Positions 1-8,076 of a DNA stretch of 38,601 bases are shown piece after piece (within the stretch, counting starts at the first letter, position 1; each line of letters begins with the position of its first letter). The notes beneath the pieces are model-generated. The model ran no database searches, was not told where the DNA came from, and saw only the letters and a program-made list of their open reading frames with translations. Source of the stretch: Fontivivens sp964399735 (lineage in GTDB: Bacteria > Zhuqueibacterota > Zhuqueibacteria > Residuimicrobiales > Krinioviventaceae). The stretch covers positions 1 through 38,601 of the forward strand of contig CAYNSO010000024.1 in NCBI GenBank assembly GCA_964399735.1, given 5' to 3'. A program made the translations under genes and the position numbers.

Positions 1-13
1 GCTCAAATTACAC

Positions 14-33
14 AAAAAATTGCCCGGCAATTT
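14..33 (-). terminator. Rho-independent terminator of the nikR operon
   Basis: On the minus strand an 8-bp stem (AAATTGCC/GGCAATTT around a single C, so in practice a shorter stem with a larger loop) is followed by TTTTTTG. It overlaps the stop codon of the methyltransferase gene, which fits the end of the four-gene operon that runs leftward from nikR. Confidence 0.6.
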
Positions 34-673
34 ATGTTGAGGGAAATGACGCAGATTTGAGCGCTTCAACCCAATACATACCGGGATTTTCAATAGCCTT
101 GACTGCAGAAAAACCAGCTTGCTCCAGTAGACAAGCCAAATCGCGTGAAGCCGGCAGCCGATCAAAACAGACAACATCATTGAGTTTGGCATGGAACTGG
201 TTCAATTTGCGGCTGCAACAAGAGTGCAAGATAAGCGCCTTACCGCCAGAGCGTAAAACCCTAAAGATTTCCTGCAGAGCGATTACCGGTTGTTTGATAT
301 GCGGAAAAACAGAGTAGCAAATTACTTTATCGGTAAATCCATCTTGAAACGGCAAACGACAAACATCGGCGCAGATCCATTGACAATGATCAGCCGGATG
401 AATTTTCTTGCCAATCGTTAACATTTGCTCTGAAATATCCCCGGCAATGACCTGACCAGCAGAACCGACAAGTTTTTGTAAAATAGCAGTTAATCTCCCG
501 GTTCCGGCGCCAATATCCATAACCACATCTCCCTGCCGGACGTCAAATTTCTTCATGTAATTTTCCAGTTCCGGTTCATAGGCAACCATATTATCCCAAA
601 CCGGCGCAACATGATTAAAATAATCCCGGTGCGTAACGGGCTGGCTAGTGACGGTTAGTAAAGATGGGTTCAT
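32..673 (-). CDS. Class I SAM-dependent methyltransferase
   Basis: This 213-residue protein is a cytosolic Rossmann-fold methyltransferase. It has the SAM-binding motif DIGAGTGRL at residues 53-61, the acidic end of strand 2 (GDISEQML, 78-85), and a DVCRLPF motif at 103-109, all typical of the Methyltransf_11/25 group. A Cys/His-rich stretch (HSCCSRKLNQFH, 150-161) lies in the substrate region. It is the last gene of the nikR operon. The start overlaps the upstream S-component gene by 29 bases, and AGGA sits eight bases before the ATG, so this start and translational coupling are both plausible. The substrate is unknown. The operon position suggests that it modifies a chelator, a cofactor or another compound linked to the nickel-regulated uptake system, but this is inference. 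Confidence 0.85.
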   Translation of the reverse strand: MNPSLLTVTSQPVTHRDYFNHVAPVWDNMVAYEPELENYMKKFDVRQGDVVMDIGAGTGRLTAILQKLVGSAGQVIAGDISEQMLTIGKKIHPADHCQWICADVCRLPFQDGFTDKVICYSVFPHIKQPVIALQEIFRVLRSGGKALILHSCCSRKLNQFHAKLNDVVCFDRLPASRDLACLLEQAGFSAVKAIENPGMYWVEALKSASFPST

Positions 674-1163
674 GTTTGATCCTGTTGATTAACAAACTAA
701 CAATAACTAAAATTATAATAATACCGGGCAAGCCTTTTAAAACATAAGCAACAGAAGCAAGTTTTGTGGGTAATCCTAAAATTAAAGCCAGGGGAATTGT
801 TAAAAAATACAATATAATTCGTGAACAGAGTAAACCTGTAAACAGTGGCCAAAAAATTCCCCAACGTGTTTTATAGTAAAGCAGAGAGGTTATCAACGAC
901 AGGGAAAGTAGTTCAAAAATTATCATATAAAGAATCGGTGGAGAAATTGGCGGCATTCCAGTGAATAAAAATGAAACCAGCGGGGTTAAAATGCCAACCA
1001 GCACCGCAAAAGTGATTGGTAAAAAGAAAGCCGCAATCGCCACAGGCCAGAACATCGGCAGGAAAATACTGCCCAAACCTACGCCATGAAAGACAATCGG
1101 CAGTAACACCCCAAGCGCGATAAACATCGCACTCAGGGTGAGGTTGTTAGTTCGTTTACGCAT
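645..1163 (-). CDS. ECF-type transporter substrate-binding (S) component
   Basis: This 172-residue, very hydrophobic protein has about five or six membrane segments. Near the N-terminus (residues 12-16, AMFIA) it carries the AxxxA pattern that S components use to dock on the shared EcfT subunit. The overall pattern (short basic N-terminus, TLSAMFIALG, LPMFWPV, later IFELLSL) is that of ECF S components. It lacks the MHIPDG N-terminus of the nickel/cobalt S component NikM/CbiM, so the cargo is probably not the free metal ion. No EcfA or EcfT gene lies in this window, so it would use energising subunits encoded elsewhere. One base separates its ATG from the stop of the TonB receptor gene, which points to co-transport of one cargo through the outer and inner membranes. 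The ligand cannot be read from the sequence. Confidence 0.75.
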   Translation of the reverse strand: MRKRTNNLTLSAMFIALGVLLPIVFHGVGLGSIFLPMFWPVAIAAFFLPITFAVLVGILTPLVSFLFTGMPPISPPILYMIIFELLSLSLITSLLYYKTRWGIFWPLFTGLLCSRIILYFLTIPLALILGLPTKLASVAYVLKGLPGIIIILVIVSLLINRIKHEPIFTNRH

Positions 1164-1164
1164 G

Positions 1165-3015
1165 TTACAAGCTAAAGTTCATGTCGATCATATATGTCCT
1201 GCCCGGCATGGGATAGCCATAAATGGTTTCATATTCAGCATCGAGGACATTCTTTACAGCGATCTTGAAGCTGATAAACGGAATTGGTGGCCTTACCATT
1301 GCGGCACAATTGACCAGGTTGTAATCTTCCATGGGCGTTACCCGGAAATCAGCGCCATAAATATCCATTGCCCGCAGATAATTCGCTGATAATTGCAAAT
1401 AACGCATGGCGTAAGAAACATTAAAGGTCAACTTTTTACCCGGAGTTTCGCGGGTTTCGTTTTCAAGGTCAAGTTTCGTCCAGCTTGCATTGATATTCAT
1501 ATTTTTCAACGGCAACCAGTTGAGAACAATTTCATAGCCGGAATGAGTAAAATTTTTACTATTGATAAACCGTATGTTCGGACGTTGACCAACCTGGCGA
1601 ATCATATTTTCCCCTTCAGAGCGGAACAAACAGGCATCAATATTTAACCGTTCGCCCACCTGTTGTGACAAACCGGCTTCATAATTCCACATCTCTTCCG
1701 GTTCCAGTTTCTCATTCCGGGGTGGCATAATGTACAATTCCCGTAATGCCGGGCTGCGAAAGCCCTTGGCTGCAGAAAACCGCAGCGACGTTTTTGATAA
1801 TGCATGATAAACCAACCCGGCTTTGGGCAACACTTCCTGTCCATACAGTTCATGCTGTTCAACTCGTACGCCGCCGGAAACAATAAAGCGGGTTAACAGT
1901 AATTGCTGGGTGTGAATATAGGGCGCCCATTCCGTCATATTTTGTTCGGAATAATCAAGCATAGGGCTCTTGATAATACTGTCTTCCGCATCTCCGCCAT
2001 ATTGTTTATAATCAAAACCAAGAGTTGTTGTGTTGCCATGTATCGGTTTGATATTATGATAAACCATAACGCCAATAGTTTGATCACTGGAACGCCAGCC
2101 ATCATAAATTTTATGCTTGCCAAAATTACCATGTAATTTCAGATTTGATTCACCCAAAGAACTTTTATGCACTACGGAAAGATCAGCGCCGGACCGCCTC
2201 AAGTCATACCAATGATCAATAACCGGAGCGGTCACTTTGCCGGGATCGAACATATAGATATTGGATAAATTGGCATTCAACGAAATATTGGTATTTCGAG
2301 TAAAGTCATAGCCGACATGCGCGGTATAAAAATCACCTTCATAGTCGGAATAGTCACGATGGCCATTTGTATTACGGGTTGCAGCAGTAATAAAATATTC
2401 CAACGCGCCGGTTTTACCGCCGTGATAGCCGGACAGTTCTTTACCGTTAAAACTGCCCAAACCTCCGCTAATACGGGTTGTAAAGCCATCCTGGCTCATC
2501 TTTTTGGAAACAATATTGATCACGCCCCCCATAGCATTGGTGCCATATAAAAACGAAGCCGGGCCGCGGATAACTTCGACGCGTTCTACACCGTCTAGCG
2601 AATAAGCGTCCGGAATGGGATGCCCCATCGTGCCCATAATATCGGGGCGACCGTCACGCAAAATCAGAACGCCGGTTACCGGGCTGCCCCCTACTCCACG
2701 AATACTAATACCGCCGGCAGCGCCATCGGCTACGCCATAACCCATTAGATTTTTTTCTGTGATATTGATGCCGGGAACCATATCTTTAACTAATTCTAAA
2801 ACAGAATGAGTCGGAGCTGCTTGTATTGCGGCTTCATCGATTACTGAAACACTTGCTGCCAAATCTTTTTGGGCGCCCTGAATTTTAGTAGCGGTTACTA
2901 CAACCGGGTTAAACTTGTATTTCACTGAATCAACATAGACCCCTGATTCATCTGCAAATACAAAATTTGTCACCAAAACACATAAAGCAACTAAAACAAA
3001 TACGCGTTGTTTCAT
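1165..3015 (-). CDS. TonB-dependent outer-membrane receptor, NikR operon
   Basis: This 616-residue protein resembles BtuB/FepA-type receptors. It has a signal peptide (residues 1-21, ending in NFVFA), a TonB-box-like VVVTATK near residue 38, a plug domain with the usual RGVGG, RDGRP, VERVEVIRGP and GTNAMGGVINIVSKK blocks, and a 22-stranded-type barrel ending in the aromatic/hydrophobic tail MIDMNFSL. Length is normal for the small receptor class. GGGAGG five bases before the ATG supports the start. It follows nikR by about 40 bases and precedes the S component by one base. Known NikR-controlled receptors import nickel chelates. A nickel chelate, or another metal-cofactor cargo, is therefore the leading inference here; cobalamin-like cargo is an alternative. 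Confidence 0.93.
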   Translation of the reverse strand: MKQRVFVLVALCVLVTNFVFADESGVYVDSVKYKFNPVVVTATKIQGAQKDLAASVSVIDEAAIQAAPTHSVLELVKDMVPGINITEKNLMGYGVADGAAGGISIRGVGGSPVTGVLILRDGRPDIMGTMGHPIPDAYSLDGVERVEVIRGPASFLYGTNAMGGVINIVSKKMSQDGFTTRISGGLGSFNGKELSGYHGGKTGALEYFITAATRNTNGHRDYSDYEGDFYTAHVGYDFTRNTNISLNANLSNIYMFDPGKVTAPVIDHWYDLRRSGADLSVVHKSSLGESNLKLHGNFGKHKIYDGWRSSDQTIGVMVYHNIKPIHGNTTTLGFDYKQYGGDAEDSIIKSPMLDYSEQNMTEWAPYIHTQQLLLTRFIVSGGVRVEQHELYGQEVLPKAGLVYHALSKTSLRFSAAKGFRSPALRELYIMPPRNEKLEPEEMWNYEAGLSQQVGERLNIDACLFRSEGENMIRQVGQRPNIRFINSKNFTHSGYEIVLNWLPLKNMNINASWTKLDLENETRETPGKKLTFNVSYAMRYLQLSANYLRAMDIYGADFRVTPMEDYNLVNCAAMVRPPIPFISFKIAVKNVLDAEYETIYGYPMPGRTYMIDMNFSL

Positions 3016-3055
3016 TACAGCCTCCCATTTTAAAATTAATGATATGTTTCGCTAA

Positions 3056-3475
3056 TCATTTAAGGTTTTTCCCGGTAGTCGTTGTAACCAGTTTGCCATG
3101 TTTAACACCCTTCATACCAATAATTTCATCAGCAATTTGCCGAATCTCTTGGGCGTTGCCGCGTACCGCAGATACTTCAAGGCAATTTTCATGATCCAGA
3201 TGGACATGCATGGTAGATATGATCTGGTGATAATGATTATGTTCTTTGGCTGTTTTATTATGGGAAATTTGCTGGACATGATGATCATAAATGATCGTTA
3301 TCGTGCCAATGGTTTCCTGATTATCATCTTCCCATTCATTTTGCACCAGGGCATCCCGTATCAAATCGCGAATGGCTTCAGAACGGTTGGCATAGCCTTT
3401 GGATTGTAATAGCAGATCGAATTTTTCCAACAAATCGGTATCCAGTGAAATACCGAACCGGGTCAATGTACTCAT
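3056..3475 (-). CDS. nikR: Nickel-responsive transcriptional regulator NikR
   Basis: The 139-residue protein has the full NikR layout: an N-terminal ribbon-helix-helix DNA-binding domain (RFGISLDTDLLEKFD, then RSEAIRDLIRDAL) and a C-terminal ACT-like nickel-binding domain. The four high-affinity nickel ligands known from E. coli NikR (His76, His87, His89, Cys95) align with His79, His90, His92 and Cys98, within MHVHLDHENC. It is a cytosolic repressor that binds DNA when nickel is bound. It is the first gene of a minus-strand operon with a TonB receptor, an S component and a methyltransferase. GAGGAG lies just before the ATG, and an inverted repeat matching a NikR operator lies just upstream of that, so autoregulation is expected. 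Confidence 0.95.
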   Translation of the reverse strand: MSTLTRFGISLDTDLLEKFDLLLQSKGYANRSEAIRDLIRDALVQNEWEDDNQETIGTITIIYDHHVQQISHNKTAKEHNHYHQIISTMHVHLDHENCLEVSAVRGNAQEIRQIADEIIGMKGVKHGKLVTTTTGKNLK

Positions 3476-3484
3476 TATCTCCTC

Positions 3485-3511
3485 GTGTTACGATTTTTAA
3501 AAAGATAACAC
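3485..3511 (-). promoter_or_regulatory. Candidate NikR operator
   Basis: An inverted repeat GTGTTAC - 13 bases - ATAACAC lies two bases upstream of the nikR Shine-Dalgarno site. From memory, predicted NikR sites in Desulfovibrio-type bacteria follow GTGTTAC-N13/14-GTAACAC, and this site differs at one position. Placed here, bound NikR would block the operon promoter or early transcription. The match to the published consensus is recalled, not checked. Confidence 0.75.
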
Positions 3512-3582
3512 ATATTGAATTAAAATGCAATAATTATTTTTTAAAAAATTAAAATAAAGAATTAAATTGCAGGTAAATGGAT

Positions 3583-4854
3583 CTAGACAAAAATCATAGA
3601 GGCAAAAGTGACGGTTGAATTTTTATCATCCATAACAGCAGAACGATAATCCAGCAGGTTACCTTTGGCAGGGGGCATTAATTCAAGCAATGTAGTTAAT
3701 GCGGAATATCCGCAGATGTGGTATAGATCATGTGTTTGTGTGAAAATTTGTTGAAACTCTGTGCGGTTTTGTGTAGCGAGAGCATTGAGAATATCCCGGT
3801 CACGCTGTTCAACATGTGCCAAATAAACCTTGTCCGGTTGAGAAGGATCGCCATATTTAAGACCGACATGCGCCAGGTCAACACTGGCCAGATAACAAAT
3901 TGTGCCCTTGAAAGCGGATAAAGCAGTTTTAACAGATTGAATAAAATCAGCAAAAATTTCGACCAGTGCAGGATCATTATAAAACTGGCTTGAAAAGGAA
4001 CACAGTACCGGTAATATTTTAAAATTTTGAAAATAATGATTTAAAAAAACTGTTTGCAGTTCAATACTGTGTTCATCGCGGTGGACTAGTTCTTCAGCCA
4101 TAAAGTCATTTTTACACCGTTTTACAATATCGTTAACCAATTGAGTATCAGTGTAAACAAGACCATCCGGGGTTTGAAAATTTTTCTCTGTTAACGCAAA
4201 CAAGTTTTCAATACCATAATGACCAATACCAAGAATTACAAATAAATCAATATGCGGCACGTTAAATAAATGGGAATATGTATGCGCCCAGGTTTTTGCT
4301 CCCAGCCGAATATCGATATGCGGAGCAATTACTGCTTTAATCTGCTTATGTTCGGGCATTGCAATAGTGGCGGGATCAACGGTCAACATAATTTTATCTA
4401 AAAAGCTGGCGAGGGCTTCTTTTTCTGCCGGATAGCTGCTGCCGGCACAAACAGGTTGGCGAATGTCTAATTGACGATATTCTTGACGCACTAGATCTAA
4501 CTGTTTTATAGCATGCGGGTTATTTAGCAGACAGGATTTATCCAGCATGTCAATCAATTCCTGGATTCGATTTTCGAAAAGAAATTTGTTATACTTTTTC
4601 ATATACAAGGCACGAATATCAATCAGTGAATTTTTACCGTCAAAAAACTGCAACAGGTAAAACAAATCTTGAGAAATAAACAACTGTTGAGGGGATAATT
4701 CATACTGATCGCGCAGCCCGATATAGTATTCACCGTGTTCATCAGAAACCAGATAAGGTTCAATGCCGTTGCGCAGCTCCGGATACTCTTTCCATGACAA
4801 TGCAGACAAATCACTTATCGGGTCATGTGAGGTTGAAGAACGTCGTAAAGTCAC
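3583..4854 (-). CDS. MEMO-family protein (AmmeMemoRadiSam system protein B type) with N-terminal extension
   Basis: The C-terminal ~290 residues are a MEMO domain. It keeps the metal-site residues known in human MEMO1 (His49, His81, His192, Cys244) in the motifs APHID, GHYG, DLAHVG and CGYSALTT, plus the conserved DEHSIELQ. About 135 residues precede it, with a helical pattern (LFYLLQFFDGKNSLIDIRALY) that recalls small PqqD-like or winged-helix domains; I do not recognise it with certainty. I chose the GTG at 4854 because AGGG sits seven bases upstream; the in-frame TTG at 4860 has no spacing from that site. The AMMECR1 and radical-SAM partners are not in the window. The biochemical role of bacterial MEMO proteins is not settled: a redox or metal-dependent function is known in eukaryotes. 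It is a separate unit, about 70 bases downstream of the nikR operon control region. Confidence 0.87.
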   Translation of the reverse strand: MTLRRSSTSHDPISDLSALSWKEYPELRNGIEPYLVSDEHGEYYIGLRDQYELSPQQLFISQDLFYLLQFFDGKNSLIDIRALYMKKYNKFLFENRIQELIDMLDKSCLLNNPHAIKQLDLVRQEYRQLDIRQPVCAGSSYPAEKEALASFLDKIMLTVDPATIAMPEHKQIKAVIAPHIDIRLGAKTWAHTYSHLFNVPHIDLFVILGIGHYGIENLFALTEKNFQTPDGLVYTDTQLVNDIVKRCKNDFMAEELVHRDEHSIELQTVFLNHYFQNFKILPVLCSFSSQFYNDPALVEIFADFIQSVKTALSAFKGTICYLASVDLAHVGLKYGDPSQPDKVYLAHVEQRDRDILNALATQNRTEFQQIFTQTHDLYHICGYSALTTLLELMPPAKGNLLDYRSAVMDDKNSTVTFASMIFV

Positions 4855-4965
4855 TGTCAATCCCTTAATTTAAAAAACTGGAAAATGAAATTTCCTTTAT
4901 TGCTAATGTAATAATTTTCAGGCACTAAAAAAATAATAATCTGGACATAAAACTACAATTGCCAA

Positions 4966-7197
4966 TTAACCATCATAGTGATTATCAGCCGATGTCGCAT
5001 AAGGATTGATAATTGGTACATTGATGGCGTCCCCGGGTTTTAATAAATTCCATTTCACGTTTTGATTATAATAGGCAATTAACCAATATGGAATATTGAA
5101 TTTTTGATTGCAAATTTTCCAAATATTATCGCCGGGCTGAATTTCATAAACAGTGGTACCGGTTATATTATACGCATTGAATAACTGGTTGCGGATTTGT
5201 TTGTGATAGTCCACCCTCTTGTGGTAAAACTCATCTTCGCTCACCTGGACAAACGCCAGTTTAACTTGCTGTCCAACTTTGATTTCCTGCCGATAATTAA
5301 AACGGTTTAATTTACGAAGATATTGAGAGGAAACCCGCAGCCAGTCGGCATAATGACCAATAGTTTCTTCCGGCATCACTTTGATCCAGTGTGATTCAAT
5401 AATATCAAAATTGAAAACCTGCGCCAGGTCATAATGAGAACCGTTAACTGCGGTTTGAATATACCGGAAATCCTGCGGTAATTCCGGGCCATATAATTCG
5501 CCGGTACTAATAAGTAAAGTGTTATTTTCAACTGGCAGAGCAGCAAGAACCGGGGCGCTGTCGACCGGAGTGACAGATGTATCAACAATGTTTGCATACA
5601 GTTCCGGTTCGGGTTGAAGCCCGGGCTGTTCTAAAATTACTGTGTCTGTTGATTCATTGGTCATATTCGTATGGGCAAAACCCGAATTTATTTCAAAGGT
5701 TGGCAAAATCATTTGTTGCGCAACGGGTATAGCAGGGACATTATCGAGCAAAGCTAATAACGGCAATTTATATTCAGGTTGTACCAATACCGGGTGATCC
5801 TGTATACCACTAAAAGCAGATTCAGAAAAATAATAAAGAATATCTTTTAGTGTTTTTCTGGATTCAACAGTATTGTTATTAAAAGTCCAGTAAGATTCGG
5901 CATCATTGGTAATAGCGATTTCTTTTTCGGGCATCAAATAAAAAATAGTATCCACTGATACAGCTGCTGAAAATTGTTGGTCAGCAGAACCTTGCGCCTG
6001 GGCAATATTAGACAATAATTGCTCACCGCCCCAATATGCCAAATGGGGATCATAATCCTCAATATGAGGTATACGTATTTTAAAACCACCGGGAATATCA
6101 CGCTGGGCATGAATTACCTGGGCGCGCAGCGCCGGATTATACTGGCGGAGCAACTCTTCAGGCAATGAAAGCTTTTTCGCTAATTGATTGATATTGATAT
6201 TTTCCGGGACAACAAAGTGGGTCAGCATTTCTGGCTGCTCTACTGTTAATGAATCAAAATAAAAATGACAATGTTCGGCTACCCAGGTAGCTGCCATGAA
6301 CTCGGCATAAAAATTCCGGGAGGCAAAACCAAAAGACGGGCTTTTGTAATTACGGACAATAGCGCCAAAATTATTTGCGCCAAACTGCTTTCTGGCTCTC
6401 ACCATTCCGTTTAAACCATGATTATAGGCAGTAATCGCTAATGGCCAGCTTTGCAATTCTTGGTAATTATGACGTAACAATTTGGCGGCAGCTTCACTGG
6501 CTATATAGGGATCAAGCCGCTCATCGACAATATTGTTTATTTTCAAATAGATACGACCCGTGGAGCGGATAAATTGCCATAACCCGGCAGCGCCAGATTT
6601 TGAAAAAGCAAAATTTGTAAAAGACGATTCTACATGTGGTAAATAACATAACTCTTCCGGTAATTGGTAACTTTTAAATATTCTTTTAAATTCAGGTAAA
6701 TATTTCCCGGAACGTTCCAAGCCAAGCCTGAAATTATCCATCAAGCCGCGTTGACCGCGAATATTAATCTGCGCCTTGATAAATTTATTTGGCTCATTAC
6801 TCTCCACCCATAACAGGTAAACATGACGTTCTTTATCATTCAACTGATTAAAATCAACATGATCCGTTCGTGCAAAAGAGCCGAGAATCTCCTTGTATTC
6901 CCGAATCAAATTGGTTACAACTTGCCATCTTTCACGGGGACTGGCGTCCGGTGAAGAATAGTCATTTAAATTTATGACCTGATAGACAATATTCAAATGT
7001 TCCGCATCGTGAATGACAACATCGCTTTGAGAGTATAGAGAATATATATGTACCCAAAAATCTACATTATGCTGCAATTCAGGCGGTTTGGGAAAATGCG
7101 TGCCGGAAAACAACGGCACAACGCTGCATAGCATCCACAAAATCAGGATGACTGGCTTACAATTTGGGATGTTTTTCTTGTCGGATGTTCGCATCAT
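4966..7197 (-). CDS. LysM-containing membrane-bound lytic transglycosylase (MltD-like)
   Basis: This 743-residue exported protein has a signal anchor or signal peptide at residues 15-32. A family-1 lytic transglycosylase (SLT) domain follows, with the catalytic Glu190 in HVESSF, then GLWQFI (205-210) and AYNHG (257-261). Such enzymes cleave murein glycan strands and form 1,6-anhydro-MurNAc ends in the periplasm. At least one good LysM peptidoglycan-binding module is at the C-terminus (YEIQPGDNIWKICNQKF, about residue 690), and LysM-like segments lie near residues 345-390 and 610-655. The ~200 residues between the first LysM-like segment and the later ones are low in recognisable motifs. Two adjacent ATG codons start the frame, with no strong ribosome site, so either may be used. 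It appears to be transcribed alone. Confidence 0.92.
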   Translation of the reverse strand: MMRTSDKKNIPNCKPVILILWMLCSVVPLFSGTHFPKPPELQHNVDFWVHIYSLYSQSDVVIHDAEHLNIVYQVINLNDYSSPDASPRERWQVVTNLIREYKEILGSFARTDHVDFNQLNDKERHVYLLWVESNEPNKFIKAQINIRGQRGLMDNFRLGLERSGKYLPEFKRIFKSYQLPEELCYLPHVESSFTNFAFSKSGAAGLWQFIRSTGRIYLKINNIVDERLDPYIASEAAAKLLRHNYQELQSWPLAITAYNHGLNGMVRARKQFGANNFGAIVRNYKSPSFGFASRNFYAEFMAATWVAEHCHFYFDSLTVEQPEMLTHFVVPENININQLAKKLSLPEELLRQYNPALRAQVIHAQRDIPGGFKIRIPHIEDYDPHLAYWGGEQLLSNIAQAQGSADQQFSAAVSVDTIFYLMPEKEIAITNDAESYWTFNNNTVESRKTLKDILYYFSESAFSGIQDHPVLVQPEYKLPLLALLDNVPAIPVAQQMILPTFEINSGFAHTNMTNESTDTVILEQPGLQPEPELYANIVDTSVTPVDSAPVLAALPVENNTLLISTGELYGPELPQDFRYIQTAVNGSHYDLAQVFNFDIIESHWIKVMPEETIGHYADWLRVSSQYLRKLNRFNYRQEIKVGQQVKLAFVQVSEDEFYHKRVDYHKQIRNQLFNAYNITGTTVYEIQPGDNIWKICNQKFNIPYWLIAYYNQNVKWNLLKPGDAINVPIINPYATSADNHYDG

Positions 7198-7537
7198 GTC
7201 ATTTCACAAAAGTTTAACCAGATCAGCAATTGGCTTGTTATGAAACATTTTTTAACATAAAACTGTCTTTTTCAAATCATACATTTATAACTAACTTTTG
7301 AAAAATCAATAAAATAACTACAAATACACACTTTAAATAGAGCAAAAATAATACCAACGACATTAGAAAACAATCATTATTAGTTGGCAATTTTGATTAT
7401 TTAGTTACCATCAATTAACGATCCGGTAAAAAATGCAACTCGTTATTCATAGCTAATACTGTAGAATTTCAATCTTGCAGAAACCCGGTTTATGAAAAAC
7501 TGAGAAATTAAAGTATGACCGCAGCAAACATGGTTGT
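7198..7537. other. AT-rich intergenic region
   Basis: These 340 bases separate the lytic transglycosylase and SWIM protein genes. They are very AT-rich. I see no open frame, RNA gene or convincing hairpin. They should hold the transglycosylase promoter. Confidence 0.5.
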
Positions 7538-8008
7538 TTATTGAAAAATATCCGCGTCTATTTCATCCCAATCCGGCTTTTCACGGGCAAGGAAAATATC
7601 AATCAGGGCTGGATTGTAACGGATAATATTTTGAACAATATGTAATAGCTGTTCTTTATCCATATTGCTGATTTCTTCCAGAACCTGGCCAATATCTATA
7701 AAGTCTTTGCCGTCATAAACCCAGGAATAAAGTAATGCAACAGCGTGCTTGCATGTACTTCGGGTTTTATTACAAGTGCAACAAGTTACAAATTCTTGAC
7801 CATGTACGGTAATTTCAACGTCAACACCTTTTATCAAGTTACCAACACGTCCGGTCAGTTTATTGCGAAATACAGTTGCACGGGTTACCTGACAATTTTC
7901 ATAATAAATACGAGCTTGCCCGTCAGTTATATCGCGATCATATGCTTCCACCTGCTGAATAGTCAAATTCAGTAATTCATTGCATACCCGGTCTTTATCA
8001 TTTTTCAT
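7538..8008 (-). CDS. Small SWIM zinc-finger protein
   Basis: The 156-residue cytosolic protein carries a SWIM-type zinc motif, CxC-x6-CxH: Cys77-x-Cys79 and Cys86-x-His88 in CTCNKTRSTCKH. SWIM modules bind DNA or proteins and usually sit in larger proteins such as SWI2/SNF2 helicases or MuDR transposases. Here the domain stands almost alone, with a ~70-residue helical tail rich in acidic residues. The region before the zinc motif (residues 30-75) resembles the beta-rich lead-in normally found in bacterial SWIM proteins. Ribosome-site support for the start is weak. Neighbours are a transglycosylase and a TPR lipoprotein, neither of which suggests a function. Confidence 0.8.
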   Translation of the reverse strand: MKNDKDRVCNELLNLTIQQVEAYDRDITDGQARIYYENCQVTRATVFRNKLTGRVGNLIKGVDVEITVHGQEFVTCCTCNKTRSTCKHAVALLYSWVYDGKDFIDIGQVLEEISNMDKEQLLHIVQNIIRYNPALIDIFLAREKPDWDEIDADIFQ

Positions 8009-8076
8009 AAATTTATCAAAATCTTTCAGGTTAGATTAATTCTTGTTTATTATAGAGCTCTGCCAAGTCAACAAAG

